Below, in pieces: positions 48,691 to 56,678 of a DNA stretch of 64,000 nucleotides. The position numbers and the translations under genes were made by a program. The stretch lies in NCBI RefSeq assembly GCF_003611465.1, contig NZ_RAXV01000001.1, positions 1 to 64,000 on the forward strand, in the 5' to 3' direction. This DNA is from Acinetobacter tianfuensis (GTDB taxonomy: Bacteria; Pseudomonadota; Gammaproteobacteria; Pseudomonadales; Moraxellaceae). How positions within the stretch are numbered: the stretch's first letter is position 1; every line of letters begins with the position of its first letter. The notes under the pieces are model-generated. The model searched no databases and was not told the DNA's origin. It was given only the letters and a program-made list of their open reading frames with translations.

Positions 48691-49905
48691 ATGGCAATAA
48701 CCAATACAGCACATGAGTCACTTTGGAACCGCTCATTTATCTTATGTCTGTTCAATAATCTATTTTTATTTATTTATTATTTTGCCACATTAACGGTGCT
48801 GCCAATTTATATCCTGCAGGATTTAGGCGGAACGGTAAAAGATGCAGGCTTGGCGCTGACTTTATTTCTGGTGTCCTCCATTGCGATTCGGCCATTTTCA
48901 GGCCTGATTGTACAAAAAATTGGCAAGAAGCGCTCCTTACGCTATGCAGGCACTTTATTTCTGCTGTTTAGCTTCAGTTATTTGCTGATCGACAGTTTGC
49001 TCAGTCTTTTGATCGTGCGTTTTTTACATGGTTTTTGGTTCAGTATTTTGACAACAGTCAATGTGCCCGTAGTAAATGACTTTATTCCAGAAAAACGCAA
49101 AGGCGAAGGCATGGGCTACTTTGTTATGGCGACAAATTTGGGTGCTGTGTTTGGGCCTTTACTGGCGCTGAGCATTATTCAGCTGTCAAGTTTCACCGTA
49201 CTTTTTATGGTTTTAACCGTGGTTGTAAGCATTGGCTATATTTTTTGTTTAACATTAAATGTGCAGGAAGATGCGCCTTTGCCAGCTGCTGATATTGCGG
49301 GCCGCCGCAGTTTGAGTCTGCATGATGTGCTGGAAACGAAGGTGCTGCCAATCAGTCTGGTTGCTATGCTGGTGGCTTTTTCCTACTCAAGCATTACCAG
49401 TTTTATTACAGCATTTACAGATCATAAAAATCTGCTGCAGTATGCAAGTATATTTTTTATTGTTTTTGCGCTGTCTATGATTGCTGTACGGCCTTGGGTT
49501 GGACGGCGTTATGACCGCTTAGGGCCAAGCTCGGTGATTTATCCGTCATTTATTGCCTTTTTCATTGGGCTGGTGATTGTGAGCTTTATGCAAAATCAAT
49601 GGATACTTTGGCTGTCTGCCGTATTTATCGGCATTGGTTATGGCTCATTATTTCCATGTATGCAAACCATGGCAATTCAGTCTGTATCTAAGCCGCGCAT
49701 GGGGCATGCAATTTCAACATTCTTTGCTTTGTTTGATATTGGTTTAGCCGTAGGTTCTGTGCTGTTAGGGCTGATGATTGCTTATTTTGATTTTCAATTT
49801 TCCTATTTGTTCTGTGCTGTCATGGTGCTGTTGACCATGTTTATTTATAAGCTGTCTGTTGCTCCTCAGCTTCGGGCTCCATCAAAGCAATTAAAAAGGA
49901 GTTAA
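48691..49905 (+). CDS. MFS exporter under the TetR regulator
   Basis: This 404-residue 12-helix MFS protein has motif A-like GLIVQKIGKKRSLRYAG near 75 and a second-half version GRRYDRLGPS near 272. It starts four bases after the TetR stop and ends three bases before the LysR gene, so the three form one unit. The layout suggests efflux of a toxic or aromatic compound; the substrate is unknown. Confidence 0.9.
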   Translation: MAITNTAHESLWNRSFILCLFNNLFLFIYYFATLTVLPIYILQDLGGTVKDAGLALTLFLVSSIAIRPFSGLIVQKIGKKRSLRYAGTLFLLFSFSYLLIDSLLSLLIVRFLHGFWFSILTTVNVPVVNDFIPEKRKGEGMGYFVMATNLGAVFGPLLALSIIQLSSFTVLFMVLTVVVSIGYIFCLTLNVQEDAPLPAADIAGRRSLSLHDVLETKVLPISLVAMLVAFSYSSITSFITAFTDHKNLLQYASIFFIVFALSMIAVRPWVGRRYDRLGPSSVIYPSFIAFFIGLVIVSFMQNQWILWLSAVFIGIGYGSLFPCMQTMAIQSVSKPRMGHAISTFFALFDIGLAVGSVLLGLMIAYFDFQFSYLFCAVMVLLTMFIYKLSVAPQLRAPSKQLKRS

Positions 49906-49908
49906 ATA

Positions 49909-50802
49909 GTGGAATTACGCCATTTACGTTATTTCATAGCGGTTGCCGAGGAGCTGAATTTTACTAAAGCGGCGCAGCGTATGTGTACGGTACAGCCGTC
50001 ACTTAGCCAGCAAATTAAGGATTTAGAGCAAGAGGTGGGCGTACAGCTGCTGCTGAGAACTAACCGTAAAGTTGAGCTGACAGAGGAAGGCAAGGCCTTT
50101 TTAAAGGATGCCCGTCTGAGTATTGAGCATGCAGAAAAAGCCGTGCTGAATGCAAGGCAGGTCGCACAGCTGAATAAAGAACAGCTGCATATCGGTTTCG
50201 TCCCTGTTGCGGAAATGAAGGTTTTTCCTTACATCATGCCGAATATTCGGGCGAAGTTTCCAGATCTGAAAATTCATTTTCATAGTTTGCAGGACAGTGA
50301 GCAGCTTAAAGCGCTGCAGCGCGGTGAAATTGATATTGCTTTTACACGTTATGCAGAAGAGTCTGCAGATATTGAAACAATACAAGTTTTTACTGAGCCT
50401 TTAGCGCTGATTATTCCGAAAAATAGTCCTGAAGCCGCTCAGCGTCACATCAGTATCAAAAGTTTCAGTCAGCAAGATTTTATTGTCAGTGATGAGCATT
50501 CATCTCCTGAGCTGTACCGCATTATTCAGGACTTTTTTAAGCAGTCAAAACTGAATGTTAATGTGGTGCAGTATTCGACCAATATCTTGCTGAATGTTAA
50601 TTTGGTCGGGATAGGGGTAGGCTGGAGCTTGGTACCGTCTTATGTGATTCCATTGCTTGGCGATAAAATTGTGGTGAAAAATACAGTGGAACCGCTGCCG
50701 ACGATCGGACTTTATGCCAGCTACCGTAAAGATAAACGTAATGAAGCGATTGAACTGATTTTGCAGGTGTTAAAAGAGCAGTTTTATATGGGCTTTTTCT
50801 AA
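49909..50802 (+). CDS. LysR-family transcriptional regulator
   Basis: This 297-residue LTTR has an N-terminal winged helix-turn-helix (MELRHLRYFIAVAEELNFTKAAQRMCTVQPSLSQQI). The remaining part has the type 2 periplasmic-binding-like effector domain. It resembles the BenM/CatM branch used for aromatic catabolism, a resemblance at the start only. The start is GTG, with AAAAGGAG nine bases upstream. A terminator follows. Confidence 0.93.
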   Translation: MELRHLRYFIAVAEELNFTKAAQRMCTVQPSLSQQIKDLEQEVGVQLLLRTNRKVELTEEGKAFLKDARLSIEHAEKAVLNARQVAQLNKEQLHIGFVPVAEMKVFPYIMPNIRAKFPDLKIHFHSLQDSEQLKALQRGEIDIAFTRYAEESADIETIQVFTEPLALIIPKNSPEAAQRHISIKSFSQQDFIVSDEHSSPELYRIIQDFFKQSKLNVNVVQYSTNILLNVNLVGIGVGWSLVPSYVIPLLGDKIVVKNTVEPLPTIGLYASYRKDKRNEAIELILQVLKEQFYMGFF

Positions 50803-50828
50803 CAATAGAGCGTTGAAAATTATGTTAG

Positions 50829-50853
50829 AAGCCAGTCATCCGACTGGCTTTTA
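50829..50853 (+). terminator. Terminator after the LysR gene
   Basis: AAGCCAGT and ACTGGCTT arms are followed by TTATTTT. Confidence 0.8.
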
Positions 50854-50964
50854 TTTTGCTTGTGTATTTTGAAAAATAGGCAGAATAATAGTCTGTTCAA
50901 AATATTCAGGCCGCTGTTCAATAGGTAGCGTCTGAAAAAAATAAGGCAGAAGGGATCATTGGCG

Positions 50965-51573
50965 ATGAAATACTATACAAATAAAATGTCACGCGGCAAT
51001 ACACTTTTGCCGCTGTTCAGAGAGTTAGGTATTGAGAATGAAATTGAGCAAATTGAGGTAGATTATGCACATATTCATGACCCTGAATACTTAAGCATTA
51101 ACCCGATGGGTAAAGTGCCATGTTTGGTGGATGGAGCATCTGTGATCAGTGAAACAGCGGCTATTTATGCATATTTGACGGATAAATATCATGCCAAAGG
51201 TTTAGCGCCGGCACTGGATGACCCTCGGCGCGGTGAATATCTAAAATGGCTGTTTTTCTGCCATGGCCCCATGACGGAATATATGGATATTAAAACCTTG
51301 CAAGTTAGTGCAGAACAGATTGAGCAGCGGCGCAGTTCGTTAAGTATGGGCAATGAAGCTGCATTTTTTGCATTTTTAAAACAGGGTATGCAGTACGCTG
51401 ATCCGTATTTAACAGGGGAGCAGTTTACGGCTGCAGATTTGTATCTGGCATACTGGATTGCCTTTGCCGTACAGTTTAAAGTGCTGCCGTATTTAGATGA
51501 GTTTAAACCTTTTATGGAGCGTATTAAGCAGCGTGAATCTGTGCGGGATATAGACTGGATACAGCAGCTTTAA
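50965..51573 (+). CDS. Glutathione S-transferase family protein
   Basis: This 202-residue protein has the thioredoxin-like N-terminal domain (MKYYTNKMSRGNTLLPLFRELGIE, then NPMGKVPCLVDG and SETAAIYAYL) and the helical C-terminal domain (AADLYLAYWIAF). The frame opens with a TTG six bases earlier, but the ATG is better placed after AAGGG. It may conjugate or isomerise aromatic intermediates, given the neighbouring MhpA-like gene. The natural substrate is unknown. Confidence 0.9.
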   Translation: MKYYTNKMSRGNTLLPLFRELGIENEIEQIEVDYAHIHDPEYLSINPMGKVPCLVDGASVISETAAIYAYLTDKYHAKGLAPALDDPRRGEYLKWLFFCHGPMTEYMDIKTLQVSAEQIEQRRSSLSMGNEAAFFAFLKQGMQYADPYLTGEQFTAADLYLAYWIAFAVQFKVLPYLDEFKPFMERIKQRESVRDIDWIQQL

Positions 51574-51627
51574 TGGTTTATATCTAGGTTTTAGGCTGAA
51601 AGCTTCAGTTTTATAAAATCAGAGCCA

Positions 51628-51657
51628 TAAAAAAACCACGCTTGCGCGTGGTGAAAA
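51628..51657 (-). terminator. Terminator after the MhpA-like gene
   Basis: CCACGC and GCGTGG arms are followed on the minus strand by a T-run. It lies just past the end of the gene. Confidence 0.8.
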
Positions 51658-51688
51658 GGCCTCAAGCACAGGGTGCTGCCTGTATTTT

Positions 51689-53296
51689 TTATTTTGTATA
51701 CAATTTTGCAAACAGTTTTTCGCTGACTTGATTCATGCTTTGAGGAATTGCAAGCGCAGCGGTAAAACGGTCTGGACGCAAGATAACAATAGAGTCAGAG
51801 GTTTTGCCAAACCACGTGCGAATTTCAGTACCGATGTCGCCAATCGTAATCACGCCGTCAAAAGGCTTACGGTTTGCATTGCCAAATTGCACGGCAGGAA
51901 TTACCTGAATGAATTTCACGCCAAGCTTTTGCCATTGTTTTATATTGGCTTCAGATAGGCCCCATTTTGGATCTACACCCCAAGCAATAATTGCAAAATC
52001 GTTGCCGATGACTTCATCCAGCAATATGGTTTTACCGTCTTCCAGCTGCACAGTGGGCTGAATAAACATTTTACCAATCGGGCTGTCTTTGCTGCCGTTT
52101 GCCAATAAAGCGCCATCGTTATATTTAGGCATTGGCTTGAAGCGCATTTCCAGTAAATACTGTTTAATTGGTTTGATGTAATTTAAGGCATAGGCAATAC
52201 CGTCACGCACAAAGCCTTGCCATTTCTTAGGCGGCGCAAGTACGTGTCCAGCCATAACAGACAGGTCAATCATTGCTTTAGCATGATCTTTACGTTCAAT
52301 TTGGTATGAATCCAGCAGTTCTGCACCAGCCTTGCCTTGAACCACTAAAGCCACTTTCCAGCCTAAGTTGAAGGCATCACGCATACCGCTGTTATAGCCT
52401 TGACCTTGCCATACGGGCATAATGTGGGCCGCGTCACCTGCAAGCAAAATGCGCTCTACACGGAATTTGTCCGCAATACGCGCATTGTGCGTATAAACAC
52501 GCTGACGGATCACGTCAATACCGTCTGTATTTGGCAATACTTTAGACAATAATTTTGCAATATTTTTTGGCTTGCTGAGTTCTTCTTGAGTTTCACCAGG
52601 CATCACCATGAACTCGAAACGGCGGATACCGTGAGGAAGGGCAGCGGAAACATAAGGCCGCACTGGGTCACAGCACAGGTAAATGTGCGGAGTCGCTAAG
52701 GGATCATTTTCAATATCAATCACAATCCACTGGTTAGGTGCAGTTTCGCCTTCAAATGGCACGCCTAATGTACGGCGGACATATGAGTTGCCGCCGTCAC
52801 ATGCAATCAGGTACTGCGCCTGTATCACTTCTTCAGCATCATCTTTGGTTTTGACATTTAATGTCACACCGTCAGCATTTTGCGTGAAGTGGGTTAAATG
52901 ACGGGCGAACAAAACTTCAGTTTTGCTGTATTGTTTTAAGCCTTGCAGCAGCACATTATCGACTTGCGGCTGAATAAAGGCGTTGCGGCGAGAGAAGCCA
53001 AATTCGCGGGTTAAAGGCTGAATGTCTGCAAAGCAGCGGCCTTTAGGCGTTAAAAAACGCATTGCATGGTTTGGAGTAGTATGCGGCAGTACTTGGTCTA
53101 CAAGGCCTAATGACTGAATGGTACGTAATGATTCATCATCAATACCAATTGCACGAGGATAATCAATCAAACTGTCAAGCTGTTCGACGACAGTGACTTG
53201 AATACCTTGTTTACTCAGATAGTTGGCAATGGTAAGGCCTACAGGGCCTGCACCTAAAATTGCGACTTCAGTGGTGTAATTTGCTTTATTGCTCAT
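51689..53296 (-). CDS. mhpA: MhpA-like FAD-dependent aromatic hydroxylase
   Basis: This 535-residue flavoprotein monooxygenase has a Rossmann [13 protein letters not shown] motif near the N-terminus, [12 protein letters not shown] near 165, and the [28 protein letters not shown] block near 290-320, which is characteristic of MhpA (3-(3-hydroxyphenyl)propionate hydroxylase). Substrates may be hydroxyphenylpropionate or hydroxycinnamate; the downstream Mhp pathway genes are not present here. The start (MSNKANY) was preferred over an upstream ATG because GGATG lies seven bases before it. Confidence 0.85.
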   Translation of the reverse strand: MSNKANYTTEVAILGAGPVGLTIANYLSKQGIQVTVVEQLDSLIDYPRAIGIDDESLRTIQSLGLVDQVLPHTTPNHAMRFLTPKGRCFADIQPLTREFGFSRRNAFIQPQVDNVLLQGLKQYSKTEVLFARHLTHFTQNADGVTLNVKTKDDAEEVIQAQYLIACDGGNSYVRRTLGVPFEGETAPNQWIVIDIENDPLATPHIYLCCDPVRPYVSAALPHGIRRFEFMVMPGETQEELSKPKNIAKLLSKVLPNTDGIDVIRQRVYTHNARIADKFRVERILLAGDAAHIMPVWQGQGYNSGMRDAFNLGWKVALVVQGKAGAELLDSYQIERKDHAKAMIDLSVMAGHVLAPPKKWQGFVRDGIAYALNYIKPIKQYLLEMRFKPMPKYNDGALLANGSKDSPIGKMFIQPTVQLEDGKTILLDEVIGNDFAIIAWGVDPKWGLSEANIKQWQKLGVKFIQVIPAVQFGNANRKPFDGVITIGDIGTEIRTWFGKTSDSIVILRPDRFTAALAIPQSMNQVSEKLFAKLYTK

Positions 53297-53524
53297 GTGC
53301 AAACATCCAATCATTTGACATCCGTTGGCTGTATTAAGGTCTAAGTGAGCAGTCTAAACAAGCTATTCATAAGTAGAGGCTATCGTTGAGATGGACAGGA
53401 AAGGCAGGTGTATTTATTTTTAATATATTGTTTAATATAGATATAATTGAAATTTAGGGATAGTTATATCTAATTCAATGATTTATTTTTTCTATGGCTA
53501 ATTTTCATTTTCTTAGATAAAAAT

Positions 53525-53561
53525 AAAAACCCAGCCGCCTGCAGCAGGCGGCTGGGTTTTT
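53525..53561. terminator. Very strong bidirectional terminator
   Basis: CCCAGCCGCCTGC and GCAGGCGGCTGGG form a nearly perfect 13-base-pair stem with A- and T-tracts on the two sides. Confidence 0.92.
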
Positions 53562-53615
53562 GTTGCAGATGGCAAAATTCAGCCATTTAAGTTTATGAGT
53601 GTAGAGCAGAGCAGC

Positions 53616-53831
53616 TTATTGTGCAGGCTGAGCCGGTGCAGCGCCTTCTGCAGAAGCTTCTGAGCCAGCAGGCTGTGCAGAGGCTTCTTCAGCTGAAGCA
53701 TTTACAGGCTGTTCTTGAGTGCTGACAATCACTTTTTGTTCTTCAGCTGGGGCTGCATTTTTTTCAGCAGCGAAAGTTGAAGCAGCGGCAGCAGTTAAAA
53801 GAGAAGCGAATAATACTTGAGATAATTTCAT
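53616..53831 (-). CDS. Small secreted Ala/Glu/Pro-rich protein
   Basis: This 71-residue protein has a signal peptide ending STFAAE near residue 22. The mature part is low-complexity, dominated by Ala, Glu, Ser, Pro and Gln (ASAEEASAQPAG, APAQPAQ), acidic and without Cys. Small secreted proteins of this type occur in many Acinetobacter genomes; function unknown. It is preceded by a large gap and followed by a very strong terminator. Confidence 0.75.
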   Translation of the reverse strand: MKLSQVLFASLLTAAAASTFAAEKNAAPAEEQKVIVSTQEQPVNASAEEASAQPAGSEASAEGAAPAQPAQ

Positions 53832-54418
53832 TTAAGGCATCCTTCATTCGGTTTGATTAAACCAGTACATGCATCACCATGTCTGGTAGGAGCTCATGCT
53901 AAAAGCTGTGGAAAATACGATCAATGGAAGTAGCAAAACACTGCCAAAGCAGTTACGTATGGCTCACAAGTGAAGTAAAAATGTAGGGGAAATGTCAGCA
54001 GTGTTGAGCTTACAGCCATTAAAATGGCGATGCTGTCTTGCCAATTGAATGCTGAGCGGTCAATACTTGTTACCCTCGGGTTACATTTCGTGCGGAAAAT
54101 GGTGTATTGAATTGAATTTGCAGAGATTCAAATGTAATAAATCTTTTCATGGTTTTATGTATAAAATGATAAATAAACACATGATTTTTGGATTTAAGTT
54201 ATTGAATTTATATACCTTTATTAACGTCTAAAAAGTTTTTTATAAGCCTCTATGCAAAGTTGAGCTGATTTGATGAAAACCAAATTCCAGTTTTCTGCAC
54301 GATTGTTTCTCATGTTTAGGTTTATTGTTTATACAGACTTATGGGGATGGCTTGCAAGCGAAGCCTAGAGCGGATATAAGCAGTATTTTGCTGCTGAAAA
54401 CCAAGACTGGGTGAGACT
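53832..54418. other. Intergenic region between small secreted gene and G3E GTPase
   Basis: About 590 bases with no convincing gene (a 60-codon frame at 54049 lacks any protein-like pattern). A hairpin GGCTT-GCAAGCG-AAGCC lies near 54350. No clear Zur-type site was found. Confidence 0.5.
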
Positions 54419-55426
54419 TTGAAAATTATTGCGGCGCCGAGCGCGATACCTGTCCATATTATTTCTGGCTTTTTAGGTGCAGGAAAAACCACACTGCTTA
54501 AACAGCTGCTCAGTCAGAAACCTGAGCAGGAGGTTTGGGCGGTATTAATGAATGAGTTTGGTCAAATTGGTGTGGATCAGCAGCTGCTGCCGCAAGAGCA
54601 AGGCTATGCAGTTAAGGAACTGCTGGGCGGCTGTTTATGCTGCAGCAGCCAAATGCCGATGCAAATTGCGCTTTCGCGATTGCTGAGTGAGACGAAGCCA
54701 GACCGTTTATTTATCGAGCCGACAGGTTTAGGACATCCAGCGCAGCTTTTAGAGCAGCTGACAGAGCCGCATTGGCAAAGCCATTTGGAGATGCGGGCAT
54801 TGGTCACGGTTGTAGATGGTTCACGCCTGCATGACAGAGAGTGGTCGAAACAAAACTTATATGCAGATCAGCTTAAAGCGGCTCAGATTATTGCTGTGTC
54901 CCATGCAGATTTAATGACGGCAGCCGATGAGCAGGCTTTACTGGCCTTAAAGCAAGAGTATTTGCCCTATCAGCAGCACTGGCTGCAGGTGGAAAATGGC
55001 GGGCTGGATATCGCGCAGATTGATGTGCCGTATATGGGCAGCAGCGCAAAAAAACAGCCGTTGCTCCGTCAGCAGCAGTCTGAAATAGCAAATCAAGACA
55101 TTAAGCAGCTGCCATATCATTATATTGAAAGTGCGCAAGGCTATAGCGTTGCAGGCTGGAAACTTCCTAAGCGCTGGATCTTTCATTTTTATGATTTACT
55201 GGATTTACTCTGTGAACAGCAAAACTGGCTGCGGATCAAAGGTATTTTTCATACCGATGCAGGCTGGAAAAGCTTTAACTTTAATCCCGAACAATTTAAC
55301 TATCAGTCTGCAGAAGAAGGGATTGATAACCGTATAGAAATTATCTATGCACAAGATGCATTAGCGCGGGACTGGCTGGCTTTTGAAAATGCGCTGATGC
55401 AATGCCGTAAAGATGCAGCGGATTGA
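54419..55426 (+). CDS. COG0523/CobW-type G3E GTPase metallochaperone
   Basis: This 335-residue GTPase has Walker A GFLGAGKTT near residues 18-26 and the metal-binding CxCC motif in GGCLCCSS near 75-80. The C-terminal CobW domain follows. Members insert zinc, cobalt or other metals; Acinetobacter ZigA is a zinc-related example. The frame opens with TTG and I find no ATG before the Walker motif; a GGTGAG sits close upstream, so TTG initiation is likely. Metal specificity is not evident. Confidence 0.88.
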   Translation: MKIIAAPSAIPVHIISGFLGAGKTTLLKQLLSQKPEQEVWAVLMNEFGQIGVDQQLLPQEQGYAVKELLGGCLCCSSQMPMQIALSRLLSETKPDRLFIEPTGLGHPAQLLEQLTEPHWQSHLEMRALVTVVDGSRLHDREWSKQNLYADQLKAAQIIAVSHADLMTAADEQALLALKQEYLPYQQHWLQVENGGLDIAQIDVPYMGSSAKKQPLLRQQQSEIANQDIKQLPYHYIESAQGYSVAGWKLPKRWIFHFYDLLDLLCEQQNWLRIKGIFHTDAGWKSFNFNPEQFNYQSAEEGIDNRIEIIYAQDALARDWLAFENALMQCRKDAAD

Positions 55427-55509
55427 AACAGTGCGCTAAAAAATAGGCCAAAACCACAAAGCTGCAGTGAAATCGAGTATGCTAAGCGCCAAATTTGAGG
55501 ACTTTTTCT

Positions 55510-56040
55510 ATGGCGCTTAAAGCTACAATTTACAAAGCAGATTTGAACATTGCTAACATGGATGTTCACCAGTATGGCGATTTTCAGTTGACCATGGCGC
55601 TGCATCCATCAGAAACAATCGAACGCCTGATGGTGCGTATTTTGGCTTATGCGCGTTATGCAGATGAAGCATTAGAATTCACCAAAGATTTATTTGAAAC
55701 CGATGAGCCTGCATTGTGGGAAAAAGACTTAACTGGCCAGCTGATGAAGTGGATTGAGGTGGGGCTGCCAGATGAAGATAAAGTGAAAAAAGCCAGTGCG
55801 CGCTGTTCACAAGTTGCAGTCATTGCTTATGGTTCGTCTGTAGATGAATGGTACAAGCGGAGCAGCAAATTGAAAACATTGAAAAATGTTGAGGTATGGA
55901 AACTCTCTACAGCAACCACAGAAGCTATTCAGGCGCTGTGTGAGCGCACCATGCAGCTTCAGCTCAATGTAATGGACGGTGAGTGGACACTGATAGGCGA
56001 TACTGCGCAAGCTGTGATTGAGTGGGAACAGCTGCAATAA
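55510..56040 (+). CDS. yaeQ: YaeQ family protein
   Basis: This 176-residue protein starts MALKATIYKADLNIANMD, the signature of the YaeQ family, which has a PD-(D/E)XK-nuclease-like fold but unknown activity. The ATG lies after GAGGAC; a TTG fifteen bases upstream was rejected. Length matches the family. A hairpin terminator follows. Confidence 0.92.
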   Translation: MALKATIYKADLNIANMDVHQYGDFQLTMALHPSETIERLMVRILAYARYADEALEFTKDLFETDEPALWEKDLTGQLMKWIEVGLPDEDKVKKASARCSQVAVIAYGSSVDEWYKRSSKLKTLKNVEVWKLSTATTEAIQALCERTMQLQLNVMDGEWTLIGDTAQAVIEWEQLQ

Positions 56041-56064
56041 GCTCTTTCACTGTCATAGATAGTC

Positions 56065-56094
56065 AAGAGCAGCTTTAGCTGCTCTTTCTATTTT
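56065..56094 (+). terminator. Terminator after yaeQ
   Basis: AAGAGCAGC and GCTGCTCTT arms with a TTTA loop are followed by a T-rich stretch. Confidence 0.8.
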
Positions 56095-56232
56095 CAGCTG
56101 TTATTGATTATAGGCCGTTGTTAAAGTACAAGGCGGTAAGATCAAAAGTGTAAGAGATAAATTAGTCCTGCTGAAAGGCAGCAGAGCCGTTTATAATGCA
56201 GTGATCCTGCAATGACTTTTAGGCGTGTAAGT

Positions 56233-56571
56233 ATGTCAAATGAATTAGAAATTATTGATTTAGCGGTTGGTGAAGGTAAAGAGGCGGTGAAAGGCGCGCT
56301 GATTACTACACATTATACTGGCTGGCTTGAAGACGGCACAAAGTTTGATTCATCATTAGACCGCGGTAATTATTTTGAAACGGTCATTGGTACAGGCCGT
56401 GTGATTAAGGGCTGGGACCAAGGGATTATGGGCATGAAAGTGGGCGGGAAGCGCAAACTGATTGTACCTTCGCACTTGGCTTATGGCGAACGTAAAATGG
56501 GCAATATCATTCCTGCGAATTCAAATTTGATTTTTGAAATTGAATTATATGATGTAAAAACCCGTGATTAA
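56233..56571 (+). CDS. FKBP-type peptidyl-prolyl cis-trans isomerase
   Basis: This 112-residue single-domain FKBP has the typical active-site elements (HYTGWLEDGTKFDSS, VIGTGRVIKGWDQGIMGMKVGGKRKL, AYGERKMGNIIPANSNL). No signal peptide is present, so it should be cytoplasmic. A frame-extending ATG at 56212 is less likely, because the FKBP domain in this family starts close to this position. Confidence 0.92.
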   Translation: MSNELEIIDLAVGEGKEAVKGALITTHYTGWLEDGTKFDSSLDRGNYFETVIGTGRVIKGWDQGIMGMKVGGKRKLIVPSHLAYGERKMGNIIPANSNLIFEIELYDVKTRD

Positions 56572-56573
56572 GA

Positions 56574-56618
56574 TTGCTTGTAAAAGCAAGGTGATAAACA
56601 GTCTTTGCTGTTTATCAC
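56574..56618. repeat. Two tandem hairpins after the FKBP gene
   Basis: TTGCTT/AAGCAA form a first short stem. GTGATAAACAG (56591-56601) and CTGTTTATCAC (56608-56618) are perfect 11-base arms around TCTTTG. No T-run follows directly, so this may be a terminator with poor tail or a regulatory element before the GGDEF gene. Confidence 0.55.
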
Positions 56619-56678
56619 AAAACTATAAAAAAAAGTTTGTCGATACAGTAATTTGAACGTACATTAAGAGTACGGAAA

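Noticed and set aside
54049..54231. 60-codon frame in the gap before the G3E GTPase
   Set aside because: It has no RBS and an AT-driven composition; it is likely random.
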